Of a stretch of DNA of 64,000 nucleotides, positions 52,681 through 62,520 are shown piece after piece. Under the pieces are notes generated by a model, which saw only the letters and a list, made by a program, of their open reading frames with translations, did not search any database and was not told where the DNA came from. Source of the stretch: Forficula auricularia (lineage: Eukaryota; Arthropoda; Insecta; Dermaptera; Forficulidae); assembly GCA_024734495.1 (NCBI GenBank), contig JALMQS010000128.1, forward strand, positions 24,959,860-25,023,859, in the 5' to 3' direction. Both the position numbers and the translations under genes were made by a program. Each line of letters starts with the position of its first letter. Within the stretch, counting starts at the first letter, position 1.

Positions 52681-54266
52681 ATTTACCCAACAGGGAAAAC
52701 TAGTTTAATGTATGATCTACAAAGCGATAAAAATTTCCAGACAAATTAATATTTAAAAAACTGGACAAAGAAACCGAAAAACATTAAATATTGAACCCTT
52801 TAAAAAATAGAAAATTAACCATAATAATTTAAAATGCGCCCAGGCTCATACTGTTTTAGCAACTTATTAAAAAAAAAATTATTTAGGGTAGATGAAAATT
52901 GAAAATTAAGAATAACTTCCTGCAAATGTAGGATTTTTAAATAAGATCTATTCAAAATTTGCTGTTTGATGAGGCTCTTGAAAACGTTGGAAACAGGTGG
53001 AATGTCTTCATTAGGAAAAAGAAATATAAGATTTCCTTATAGTCTAACTATTTATTCTCCAGAAAAACTTCTGAGACGTTTCAGCGGATATTCTCACGCC
53101 ATCCTCAGTCCTGAAGAAATGTCATATTAACTTTAGAAAATTTGTTAAGTATTTTAAGAGATAATAATTATAAAAAACATTTTAAAAAAAAGCATTTTAA
53201 GGGAAAAGATTTTAAAAACATTTCATTATATATATGGTATATTCAATTGTATCCCGTATAGCACAGAGACCAAAATAAAACACAAATGCAACTTTTTTGA
53301 TTGATTGAATTATAGTCTTTATATAGTTTTAATTAGGTGGAATTACGGTTTCTAAAAGGTAGTTATGTCTCGTTTTTTCCGTTTTCCAACTGTTGTATTA
53401 TCGTTAACTTATAGTCGCAAAGATTATAAAGCAACCGTTCCAAAAAGATTGTCGCCAACATTTTTGGGACCGATTTGCAACTGTTTATTTATAATTAAAT
53501 ATTTCTTTGATTTGATTAGTATAATGAATAATATATATATATATATATAATATTGATTATTGTTTTTTATTAAAGAATTGTGTAATTATTCATTATATAT
53601 TAATCAAAGAAATATTTAATTATAAATAAACAGTTGCAAATAGGTGCCAAAAATGTTAGGACAACCTTTTTGTAACGGTTGCATTATAATCTTTGGGACT
53701 ATAATTTAACGATAATACAACAGTTGCAAAACGAAAAAAAACGAGACATAAATACCGTTTAGAAACGGTAATTCAACCTAATTAAAACTATATAAAGACT
53801 ATGATTCAAATAATCAAAAAAGTTGCATTTTGGTTTTATTTTGGTCTCTGTGCTATACGAGATGGACCTCATATTAATAATAATTTTAACTTAAGAAAAC
53901 TCACCAGCTTTGGTAAAAATACATATTATAATGTGTTAACCGTGGAAAAGGAATGAATTTCTGCATGGAAAAATGTACTATGTTGTGAAAAGCCAGGACT
54001 GAGGATGGCGTGAGAATATCCGCTGAAACGTCTCAAAAGTTTTTCTGGAGAATAAATGGTTAGACCAGTGATTCTCAACCACTGTGCCGCGGCACTTTAG
54101 TGTGCCGCGATATTCTTGAAGTGTGCAGCCACAGCTAGTCAGTGGTCCCTCCCGAATTGATAATTATTTATTTTTTCTACATTTCTTTATCAAGCGACAC
54201 TACATTTAATCCAAATATTTATTTTGTCATTTGAACTAAAGAAGGCTTATCTTTGTTTCTTCGAGC

Positions 54267-54627
54267 ATGAGTGTTTTTGGCATTAGGCAGGGAGACACTC
54301 TTAGCCCTCTGCTTTTTAATATATTAATGAATGAAATCATTGAAGAAATAAAAAACATAAAAGGATATTCCCTAGGGAACGAGAATTTAACATGCGTTTG
54401 CTATGCAGACGATGCAGCACTCGTTGCAGAAGATGAAGATTCCCTCCAGTGCCTCCTCTATAAATTCAGTTGTTTTGGACATAAATTCGATCTCACCCTG
54501 TCAACCAAGAAGACCAAAACTCTCACAATCTCTAAAATACCACTCCGATGTAAACTACAACTATACGATACGATTGTCGAACAAGTCATGTCCTTCACGT
54601 ACCTTGGAATCCAAGTGACCTCTCATC
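54267..54627 (+). pseudogene. LINE reverse transcriptase fragment inside the hAT
   Basis: GIRQGDTLSPLLFNILMNEI, then LTCVCYADDAALVAEDEDSL with the catalytic YADD, KTKTLTISK and SFTYLGIQVTSHRDL. This is the RT palm/thumb region of an RTE-like or related LINE that differs from the one at 47.6 kb. It has no endonuclease part. It stops where a poly-T/LINE insertion begins near 54632; the downstream part resumes at 54938. Confidence 0.8.
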
Positions 54628-54631
54628 GAGA

Positions 54632-54937
54632 CCTTTTTTTTTTAATGCAATCGAATGCAAAAAGGGGTGCAACAGTAAAGATGCAGCCCCTATGGATCTC
54701 GAAAGACCCTTGCATTACCGAAGAGAAGGGAAAGTTGATTAAGTGAGAGGGTGTAGACGTAGGTGTCTATGCACTCGGGTTTTGAAGGTTTGAAGATTAT
54801 AAGTGCTGGGAAAGATGGAGGCTGGGAGAGAGTTCCAGTTCCTTGAAGTCATGGGGATATACGTATTGGCGAATGAAGTGGTCTGGCACTTTTCTAATTT
54901 GACCGCGAAAGAGTGTTGGGAGTCAGAGGTAAAATAT
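54632..54937 (-). mobile_element. LINE 3' end inserted in antisense
   Basis: A T run, then TGCAATCGAATGCAAAAAGG, GATCTCGAAAGACCCTTGCA and GAGTTCCAGTTCCTTGAAGT: the complement of 40060-40345 with few differences. It splits the RT frame between HRDL and EVKYQAIKASK. The open frame through it is accidental. Confidence 0.65.
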
Positions 54938-55395
54938 CAAGCAATAAAGGCCTCGAAAATATCGGGTTGCCTTAAAAGTGCAATCTGGTCAAACCAATAT
55001 TTAAGAACGGAGGCCAAGGTACGAGTCTACAAAACCGTGGTACGTCCAATATTAACATACGCAGCTGAGACAAGACCCGACACTGCAAAAACTTCTCAAT
55101 TATTGGAAACAACTGAAATGAAGGCATTGTGAAGGATAATGAACGTGACCAGGGTCGATAGAATGAAGAGTGAAGATATTAGAGAAAAATGTGGAATACA
55201 AAAGGTGGGCGAAGGGGTTAAGAGAAGAAGAGAGAATGGTATGCGCATGTGAGAAGAATGCCAGAAGACCGACTGGTAAAGAAAGTGATGACGAACAAGC
55301 CGGTTGGAATAAGAAGTAGAGGTCGTCCTAAGAAGAGATGGTATGACGTTCTGGAAGAAACAAACCTATAGGTTTAAAAACAAGAAGAACTAAAG
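54938..55395 (+). pseudogene. LINE reverse transcriptase C-terminal fragment
   Basis: EVKYQAIKASKISGCLKSAI, YLRTEAKVRVYKTVVRPILT, YAAETRPDTAKTSQLLETTE, then after a stop RIMNVTRVDRMKSEDIREKC, a YAHVRRMPEDRLVKKVM block and RGRPKKRWYDVLEE. This is the C-terminal region typical of RTE-like elements (ETR, MKAL-RI, GHV.RM, GRP..RW). It carries stops at about 55131 and later, plus a shift near 55215. Confidence 0.75.
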
Positions 55396-55579
55396 AAGTA
55401 GTAACATTTTACAGGATGCAGAATGTCCTATGATAATTTATAGGTACATCAATCAATAAACCAAATAAAATTCTATTAATTTATTTTATTGTTAGTGTGC
55501 CGTCAAATTTTTAAATTATTAAAAGTGTGCCGTGACGAAAAAAAGGTTGAGAATCACTGGGTTAGACTATAAGGAAATC

Positions 55580-55831
55580 AAAATAAAAGTAAATAAATTA
55601 AATTAAAAGATGTAAATTTTTTCAATATATATATTTCGAGCTGTAAGTTCATCTGTACTTTCCTAGCTCGAAATATATATATTGAAAAAATGTACATCTT
55701 TTAATTTTAATGTGAAACAAGTGACGTAGAATCGTTAACTCATAGTAAATGAATATTGCATATAATATTTATTTACTTTTATCTTTATTAAAGATGTTTC
55801 ACCTTGCACCAACACCACAATCTCTACTAAT
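55580..55831. mobile_element. 252-bp hammerhead-family foldback, 12-bp target duplication
   Basis: TATAAGGAAATC lies at 55568-55579 and 55832-55843. The insert has a hairpin (TTCAATATATATATTTCGAG / CTCGAAATATATATATTGAA) around GTAAGTTCATCTGTAC, followed by TTTTAATTTTAATGTGAAAC, CATAGTAAATGAATATTGC and CACCACAATCTCTACT. The hammerhead-like centre is almost deleted here. The empty site is preserved at 53028-53040. Confidence 0.75.
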
Positions 55832-56128
55832 TATAAGGAAATCTTGTATTTCTTTTTCCTAACGAAGACATTCCACCTGTTTCCAAGGTTTTCAAGAGCC
55901 TTATCAAACACCAAATTTCTAATTTAAAACATTAATAGTACCCTATCTAAAGATCTATTAATTTAAACAAATTCAAAATTAATTAGTAAAAATAAACAGT
56001 ATATTTTCAAGTAGAGGTACCTTAAAAATATTTTCCAAAAAATTAATATATTTAAATTAAACAAAAATGAAAATATAAATAAATGAAATATAAATTAAAC
56101 GATATTATTTTATTTTTAACATATTATA

Positions 56129-56243
56129 GTGTATTTTGAAAAATTTCTGACAGAAGATGAGAAATGCCGGGCAAAGCTCACACCAGATGGCGACACCGAA
56201 GCATTTCAAGCGAGGCATTTGAAAACAGATTATATTAATATAG
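56129..56243 (+). CDS. possible exon of an unidentified gene
   Basis: Preceded by an acceptor-like TTTTTAACATATTATAG, the frame reads YFEKFLTEDEKCRAKLTPDG, then DTEAFQARHLKTDYINI, and a donor-like ATAG|GTACAT follows at about 56243. Codon use and composition look protein-like and unlike the surrounding repeats. No family recognised and no neighbouring exon is certain. The frame stays open for another 240 bases through transposon-derived sequence, which may be chance. Confidence 0.3.
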
Positions 56244-56249
56244 GTACAT

Positions 56250-57000
56250 ATAGTCCAGTCAAATTAGAAAAAAAAAATAAAAGTAAATATATGAATTTTG
56301 GTATACATGCTTATTACGGCTTCACATTAAACATACTAAAAGTCCACGTCAAAATCTGTTGTGATCGAGCCGCAATTGATCAAGAGGTTTTTCGGGGAAA
56401 AGTTTTAAATGGCTATATTGGTTACGGATGGGTTGTTCTGGCTGGTCTTATTGTACCAGTAGTTAAAAATTTTATTGTTTGAATTTATGAATTTTTTTAA
56501 TAAAAGATTTCTTTAAAATAGTTGGGAAAAGACGGTCTATTTATCAAGGAGAATTCGTGGCCGCAATCTTGAAAAAAGCTACACTTTTTTCAGTTTTTTT
56601 GTCTATATCTCGTCAATTAAAACTGATACGAAAAAATGGTTCAGATAGAAAATATAGTTTATTAAATTTCCTATAAAAAGCATATTAATATTTGTTTTGT
56701 ATCTTCAATACTTTAGCTGGAAACCGACGTTGAATAGAGAAGAATTTTCTGAAGGTGTGATAACGATGTCGATTTAAAGATCTCTCACTAGTAGACGAAT
56801 TAAATAGGGTGTTTTTAAATTGATTCCAAATATTTTAAGGTGATTTTTCAGCAAAAATTAAGGGGGACTCTTTCCTATAATTTGTTGTTCAAAACCCCTT
56901 CTCCTCCAAGTTACAGCCCTCTCAAGTTAGAGCCTGCAGCCATAGAGGGTAGCAATGCTAGATTTGGCTGTAGCTTGAGGGCAAGGTAAATTATAAAATA
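56250..57000 (+). mobile_element. foldback-family copy (31842 type), rearranged
   Basis: Starts TAGTCCAGTCAAATTAGA and follows the left arm of 31842-32855 (ATTACGGCTTCACATTAAAC, CACTTTTTTCAG, AACGATGTCGATTTAAAGAT, AAGTTACAGCCCTCTCAAGT). The right arm is missing beyond the centre. It carries a 183-bp insertion at 56377-56559. Confidence 0.6.
56377..56559 (+). other. inserted segment resembling a gene 3' end, 8-bp direct repeats
   Basis: GCCGCAAT flanks the segment (56369-56376 and 56560-56567), and sister foldback copies are continuous at this point. The insert reads QEVFRGKVLNGYIGYGWVVL, AGLIVPVVKNFIV and stop at 56480-56482: a hydrophobic helix of about 18 residues with a basic end. Fourteen bases later comes AATAAAAGATTTC, a poly(A)-signal-like site. 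It looks like the last exon and 3' UTR of a small membrane protein, captured or retroposed. The protein is not recognised. Confidence 0.35.
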
Positions 57001-57330
57001 ATTGTGTAAAAATGGTAACTTGTATAAATCCAAAACAGATGTGATTAAAATGATTGATGGAGTGATTTTTCAGCAAAAATTAAGGGAGGCTCTTTTCCTA
57101 TAATTTGTTGTTCAAAACCCCTTCCCCTCCAAAGTTACAGCCCTCTCAAGTTAGAGCCTGCAGCCATAGAGGGTAGCAATGCTAGATTTGGCTGTAGCTT
57201 GGAGGGCAAGGGATTTTGAACAACAAATTATACGAAAGAACCCTCTTAATTTTTGATGAAAAATCACCCATTCAATCATTTAATTTTATCCGTACCCTAT
57301 TTAGGCTTTGGATTTATACAATTCCCATTT
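57001..57330. repeat. small foldback next to and overlapping the 31842-type repeat
   Basis: AATTGTGTAAAAATGGTAAC and its imperfect complement TTCCCATTTTTACACAATT bound a 330-bp inverted repeat that contains AGCAAAAATTAAGGGAGGCT and its complement. The frame at 57216-57428 starts inside it and has no support. Confidence 0.5.
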
Positions 57331-57596
57331 TTACACAATTATTTGACAATTTAATTTCTTTTATCTTAATTCATATTATATTCTTCTCTCTTCTTCTTTT
57401 CTGTTATTCCTTGTTTTCTTCTTTCTAGTCACCGACTCGCGAGTTATGTTGCGGCGTCAAATGAACATAATTTTTGTGCATTTGCAACGCCACGATCGTG
57501 GTAGGAATAAATTTATTATCACGAAGATTACAAATGGAACATTATGAAAGGTGTTGTGATACACAGTGAAAGAAGAAATTCCATCAAGTTGGAAGC

Positions 57597-57821
57597 CAGT
57601 GGTATAACCAGAATTTTCGGGCATGGGGGGGGGGGGCTGTTCTGAGGGCGCTAACTATTTACCGACTTAAAGAGCGGTCCACCAAACATATAAATAAAAA
57701 AACCTAAAAAGGTACTCACTTTCCCAAGTTACTTGTTTTTTCCCTTTTGATTTTGGTTACATGTAAATAGTGAGAAGGGGGGCTAAATATAGGGGGCGTT
57801 GCCCCCTTTGCTACGCCTTTG
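57597..57821. mobile_element. hAT MITE, 225 bp
   Basis: The ends CAGTGGTATAACCAGAA and TTTGCTACGCCTTTG are imperfectly inverted, with G-run and GGGGGCGTTGCCCCC subterminal sequence. The flanking octamers TTGGAAGC and CGGGAAGC share six bases. Confidence 0.5.
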
Positions 57822-57829
57822 CGGGAAGC

Positions 57830-59414
57830 GACGATGTGGCCGAAGCTATAACAGGCCTGCTAGTTATCTTTAAGTAACAAAACAAAAGAAAAAAGAAATA
57901 AGGTGCGTGGCCCGCAGGAAATATTATTTCTGAAATTTGGCCCGCCAAGTGTCTTTCTTTACGTCCTCCTGTAAACCTCTCCATATCCTCACCGATCACT
58001 CTTTTAAATGCTTTGTATTTCTCTGCATTAGCAGCCTTCTTTAGCTCTAATTTGCATCCTCTGGATATATAAATATTTATTATATAAAATATTTATTTAT
58101 TTACTAGAATATAAAATATGTATTTACATTATGAGTGCAAGCTTTGGTCATTTAAAGGTAGACGAAATTAAGTAATTTCTCACAAGTAGAGATGCCAAGG
58201 TACTGGGAAAAAGAAAGAGTTGATTGAAAGGTCCGTTATTATCCTATTATTAGGATGTTGCTTCTAGTTCAGAAATATAATCTTCCAACTTCCATAAAGT
58301 TTAGAATGGTTCGTGCTTTTGAAGCCATCTCACCTTTAAGTTATTTCCCATTGTTTGCGTTTGGTTGAGTCCCTAGAAAAATAATGTTTTCCTTGAGTTG
58401 TGCATCCATATGCACAAAAATGAACCATTTTCAACTATTTACTCGAAGAAAAAAATAAATAGTGAAATTAGGAAGCAATGACACCAGGCTCAGCGATCGC
58501 TCTGCTAGGGCTTGGGACAGTGGTGAAAGTTTGAAGCGGCACTCCCCATTATTGCTCCTCTCACGCAAAATAAATCATTAAATTTATAACCATAGCCCCC
58601 GCAAGGGGGGGGTCCAAGTGCACCTGTGGGTCCCGGGCCTGGGCCGCGGCCCAGGTGTGACATGTTTTTTAAGGGGCTATGTTAGAAAAACATGCGTAGG
58701 GTGACCAACTTTTTCAACTTAATAAAAAACACATACTTATTCCATAATAAGGGGCCCGGTTCAGATTTTGGGCCCCGGGCCCAGAAATTTGATGAGGAAG
58801 CCATATTTATAACCGAATAATGTAGTATTATAGTATTATTTTAAAATCTTGTAAGTATTAAATTAATTAAAATAGCAAAGAATAATATCAAGTTTTAATT
58901 AGTTTTGGGTCTATAATATATGACTGTCAAATTCTAAATACTGAATTTACGTATCCGATGTTTCCCCGACACTGCGGGTGAGTATTTATTATAGACTTTG
59001 TGTTATAACAAAAGTTATTCGAAAAATATATAAAGGATAGGAAAAAATGCAGGATATAATTAATAAATGATAAACTGGAGAATATAATAGTATATTTATA
59101 TAAAAATTCTTAACGTGTTAACAAATTATATTTGAATTTTTTTTCAATATTTAATTATCAATTATGCATATTTTAAAATTCATAAAATAAATATATTACA
59201 GATTGCTTAATTTTACCATAGTTAAAACATTTAAAAAAATATTATATATATAATACACTGTGGATATTTTATATCAAATTATTTGTAAAATATAACAGTT
59301 TTATTTTTTATATTTTTATACATATATAATTTATAACAAATTTCATATCTTCTTGTCCAATGGTTAATTTTAAAACAACATGAATAATTTAATTTTTGTA
59401 TTGAATTCAAATTA
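57830..59414. other. intergenic; GC-rich hAT-like fragment
   Basis: 58585-58665 and 58750-58785 are GC-rich blocks (GGCCTGGGCCGCGGCCCAGG, GGGCCCCGGGCCCAG) with the look of hAT subterminal DNA and an AGGGTGACCAAC end at 58699. No bounding duplication was defined. The rest is AT-rich with no exon recognised. Confidence 0.35.
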
Positions 59415-60312
59415 TTTTAGGTTGGTGCATACTTACTTAATTATTGACGCTTTTTTTTTCTTTAAAAATTGGCGTTTTGTTTAATTTTTTTTCATAGAAA
59501 TAATCTTCTCTTTTCAGTTAATGAAAATCCGTATCGAAAATCATATCCATATTCGCCATATTATGCTCTACCACTTCGAGAAAAGTTGGATTGAAGCACA
59601 GTCATTTCGCGATCTCAACGAAATTTTTGGAGAATGAAAAATCAACAAAAGCCAAGTTGAAAGATGGTTCAAGAAGTTCAAATCGGCCGATACAAACCTC
59701 GAGATGAAGAAAGAAGAGGTCGACCATCAAATTTCGACGCCCAGGCACTTTTGGCAGCCGTGGAAAAGAAAAGGACGATAGCTTGACATCCAGAATGTTG
59801 ACATAAGACTTCAATGTGACTATTCAACCATTGTTCGTCGTCTCAAAAAGCTCGGAAAAGTATGGAAATTGGCTGGATGAGTCGCCCACGAACTCTCCGA
59901 CAACAACACAGCCGAACGTGTTCGAATTATTACCGATTTGCTGCAGCGAAATGAGCAAAGTTCTCTCCTGAAGTATCTCGTCACTGGGATGAAGAGTGGC
60001 TTCTCTTCAAAAACGTCAAAAGAAATAAGGTTTGGGTTTCGCCAGGTGTTTCGCCTAAAGGAATACCGAAAGGTGTCCACTGTAAGAAGGCAATATGGTG
60101 TGTGCCATCTTTCAACTTGGCTTTTGCTGAATGTTCCTTCGCCAAAAAGTGGTAGAGCATAATATGGCGAATATGGATATGATTGACGATAGGCATTTTC
60201 ATTAACTGAAAAGAGAAGATTATTTTTAATGAAAAAAAAATTAAACAAAACGCCAATTTTTAAAGAAAAAAAAGTCGCTAAAACAAGACGCAATAATTAT
60301 GCACAAACCCAA
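59415..60312. mobile_element. mariner folded back on itself
   Basis: Left TTAGGTTGGTGCATACTTAC and right TGCACAAACCCAA are mariner-type ends near TA dinucleotides. From the left the 5' half of a mariner is present in forward orientation up to about 60105. It then joins directly to a reversed copy of the first 220 bp (GGCTTTTGCTGAATGTTCCT, then AGCATAATATGGCGAATATG). Both ends are therefore 5' ends of the same transposon, which is how a foldback MITE can arise from an autonomous element. Confidence 0.75.
59521..60105 (+). pseudogene. mariner transposase N-terminal half, decayed
   Basis: MKIRIENHIHIRHIMLYHFE, KSWIEAQSFRDLNEIFGE, stop, KINKSQVERWFKKFKSADTN, then frameshifted LKKLGKVWKLAG, VAHELSDNNTAERVRIITDL and LQRNEQSSLLKYLVTG. 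Several stops and shifts occur. The second half with the remaining catalytic acids is absent. It belongs to the same broad subfamily as the element at 33.3 kb, but is much older. Confidence 0.75.
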
Positions 60313-61484
60313 TATAATTATATATTAGGATTGCCATATATAAGAACATTCAAAAAAATTGGACGTTCCAGAAACATTGAAGCAATGGGATTATTGATTT
60401 TATTGTTTTATTGCCAAGCTTCATTCTGCTCTGGTAATTTCTTCTACACATAATTTAATACCAACGCTAGAGAGCCGTTGAGTGTCTAGTGGAAATAAAG
60501 TTACAGCTCTGTTTTCCTAGAATTTCCTGACGTTATAAACAAACCCGCAGAACCACGAGAATTAAGTCATCATTGAATTATTTAGCTAAGAGTAAAAGGT
60601 CATAAGAAATGAATAAAATGGGCAAATATGATCTTCAATATACAATAAAGATTGGAAAATGTGCATGATACAATTGGAAATATCATCCTTTGTAATTATA
60701 ATTTATTTTTATTGAAGATATCATGAACGATAATACTAAATTTCAGAAAAATTTAAAAAAAATTTCAAATGAATATTTGAAGGCTCTAAATAGGTGTTAA
60801 GTCCAGTAACAGACTAATGGTGGCAACAAAAATATATGTATATATATATACCTATATATATATATAAAAATATAAATATATATGTATTCTTCAGGTTAAA
60901 AGAATTTTCCGATAGAGGAAGGAACACATTTCTACAAAGTTTCACTTTGAATGTTATTTCATAATTTAATAAAGATTTACGAAGTCGTTTGTATCCTATA
61001 CAGCGATTCACGTTAATTATTGGTGTAATTGTGACAATCAAAAATCTAAAGGAAATATATATTTTTTATCGACTTAACGACATATTTAAGATATTTGATC
61101 TTTTCTAACGTTTCATAAAAAATAATTAATGCCAAAACAAACTAATTATAAAATATTTTTATGCAAAATTATTATTTTTTTTTTTTGAATTATAAATTTA
61201 AGAAATTTATTTATGAGAAATATAAATTTTAAAATTCGATGTAATTAGAAAAAGAGTGAAAACTATTTGGATTGTGATTATAATTTCCTTACTAATGAAC
61301 ACGATATTTCTAATAGATTTGATTTTCTTCAAATTTAATTAATATAATATAATACATTTAACACATATAAATTTTCACTAGTATTTTTTTTTTATGTAAA
61401 TATGTTTGCATTGAAGGTGAGTTTTTGAAAAAAAAAAAAAAAAATATCAACATTAAGAGATTATATCGTCTATTAACATTCTAC
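60313..61484. other. AT-rich DNA downstream of the G6PD exon
   Basis: TA microsatellite at about 60834-60885 and A/T runs at 61165 and 61425-61442. No exon recognised. Confidence 0.4.
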
Positions 61485-61490
61485 TTTATT
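61485..61490 (-). terminator. poly(A) signal for the G6PD gene
   Basis: AATAAA on the minus strand, 60 bases downstream of the G6PD stop codon and followed by GTAGAATGTT. Position and context fit a cleavage/polyadenylation signal. Confidence 0.55.
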
Positions 61491-61549
61491 AAAAATTATT
61501 ATCAATATTGCTATAAAAATTATTATAATACTTTTTATATCACCCTTTC

Positions 61550-61646
61550 TTATAACTTGGGTTGAACCCATTTATATGATCCATAATATTTGAAGTCGTT
61601 GTCTTGACACATTTTATTGCTTTCGGCAGGTCCACGAGATCCGTAG
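61550..61646 (-). CDS. G6PD: glucose-6-phosphate dehydrogenase, last coding exon
   Basis: Acceptor with a long pyrimidine tract (TTTTTTTTCTTTACATAG|CTACGG) enters in phase 2. The frame reads YGSRGPAESNKMCQDNDFKY then YGSYKWVQPKL and TAA at 61552-61550. This matches the very end of animal G6PD, where IYGSRGP(T/A)EAD...F.Y.G.YKWV.P..L is the conserved C-terminus. G6PD oxidises glucose-6-phosphate with NADP+ in the first step of the cytosolic pentose phosphate pathway; this segment lies near the structural NADP+ site of the enzyme. Only this exon is in the window. The preceding intron runs at least 2.3 kb to the right edge and is full of repeats. In Drosophila the gene is called Zw. Confidence 0.85.
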
Positions 61647-62423
61647 CTATGTAAAGAAAAAAAATTGATATAAATAATTCCCATTTTGATGAATAATTTA
61701 TGCTAACATGTATCACTTAAAATATAAATTCGAGTTTTTTAATTTTCTCTTATAATATATATCCTCTCATTATAAAGACAACTGTGCGTGTCTCTGTAAG
61801 ATAAATAATAGTAGAGTATCTTAACGAATAGGGCTTAATCTACTGAGACCTTTACCAGAAAATTATTCAAAAAAGAAGAAAGTTAAATTTAGCTGGAAGA
61901 TAAGCTTTAATAGAAATTGTTTGAAATTATTTCATAGGGGTGAAAATTGAGAAGGGGTTCTTCAAAAATAGAAAGTATTAAATCTCAAAGTTAAGAAAAT
62001 GTAGATAGAGGTGGCTTCTTATTTAAAAGGCTGTGTAAGAATTCCATTAACGCCTTAAATGGAGGAGGGAGGGTTCAAGCAATAGAAATCATCGCCCCTG
62101 GGTTCCTGACAGATTTCGACTAAATTTTGTATATTCGCCTTTAAAGATTTTACGAGAAGAGAAATTCGAAAAAATTAAATACATTAAATACCCATACTAA
62201 AGCAAAAGTTAATGGAAACATTTATGGTGTTTTATAAAAATTCAAAACCTATAATTTTGAAAAATTGAAATCTAGATAATGAAGTTGTGATTGATGTTTA
62301 TTATTTATTGGTTCATTATAATTTATAATTGCAGAATAAAATTAATTTAATGTAAAAATTTAAAAATAAAAATAAAATATATACTATAGTGGTGTTTTAC
62401 AAATAAAACAAGATATTATTTTG
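61647..62423. other. G6PD intron, unique AT-rich part
   Basis: No preceding G6PD exon (for example the R-I-F-T-P-L-L-H block) was found here. 62030-62160 distantly resembles other G-run repeats. Confidence 0.4.
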
Positions 62424-62477
62424 AAGGAGACAATAGAAAGATGTGCCTGCTGGAATTATAAATTTTATTTATTTATA

Positions 62478-62520
62478 ACGAGATCTGTAGTTTTATGCTC
62501 TTTTCATCAGATCTATTACA
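62478..62520 (-). ncRNA. degenerate hammerhead motif (minus strand)
   Basis: On the minus strand: TAGATCTGATGAAAAGAGCA, then AAAACTACAGATCTCGTTAT. CTGATGA survives but stem II is broken and GAAA reads AAAA. It is the mutated mirror of the motif at 62635. Confidence 0.5.

Larger units (their letters stand above)
54066..55559. mobile_element. hAT element carrying LINE reverse-transcriptase sequence
   Basis: GGTTAGAC is exactly duplicated (54058-54065, 55560-55567). The inverted ends are CAGTGATTCTCAACC and GGTTGAGAATCACTG, with subterminal GTGCCGCGGCAC and GTGTGCCGTGACG. Between them there is no hAT transposase. Instead there is a decayed RTE-like RT gene (54267-54627 and 54938-55395), itself interrupted by a LINE 3' end. 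The hAT thus transposed with, or later received, retrotransposon DNA. Confidence 0.85.
52968..55922. repeat. 3-kb inverted repeat with later insertions in its right arm
   Basis: The left arm begins TTTGATGAGGCTCTTGAAAA and the right arm ends in TTTTCAAGAGCCTTATCAAA. An inner palindrome centred near 53560 (TA microsatellite) has arms of about 290 bp (TTTATAATTAAATATTTCTT and complement). Both outer arms carry the hammerhead-like block CTGAGGA..CCGC-TGAAACGTCTCA. The right arm is interrupted by a hAT element (54066-55559) and a 252-bp foldback (55580-55831). The left arm at 53030-53060 is the uninterrupted version. Frames at 53365-53550 lie in the inner hairpin. Confidence 0.7.

Noticed and set aside
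53365..53550. 61-codon plus-strand frame
   Set aside because: Located in the inner hairpin of the 3-kb inverted repeat; the complement appears 150 bp later.
54803..54937. N-terminal part of a 109-codon frame ending in RT sequence
   Set aside because: These codons come from an antisense LINE 3' end that happens to be open into the RT fragment; only 54938 onward is meaningful.
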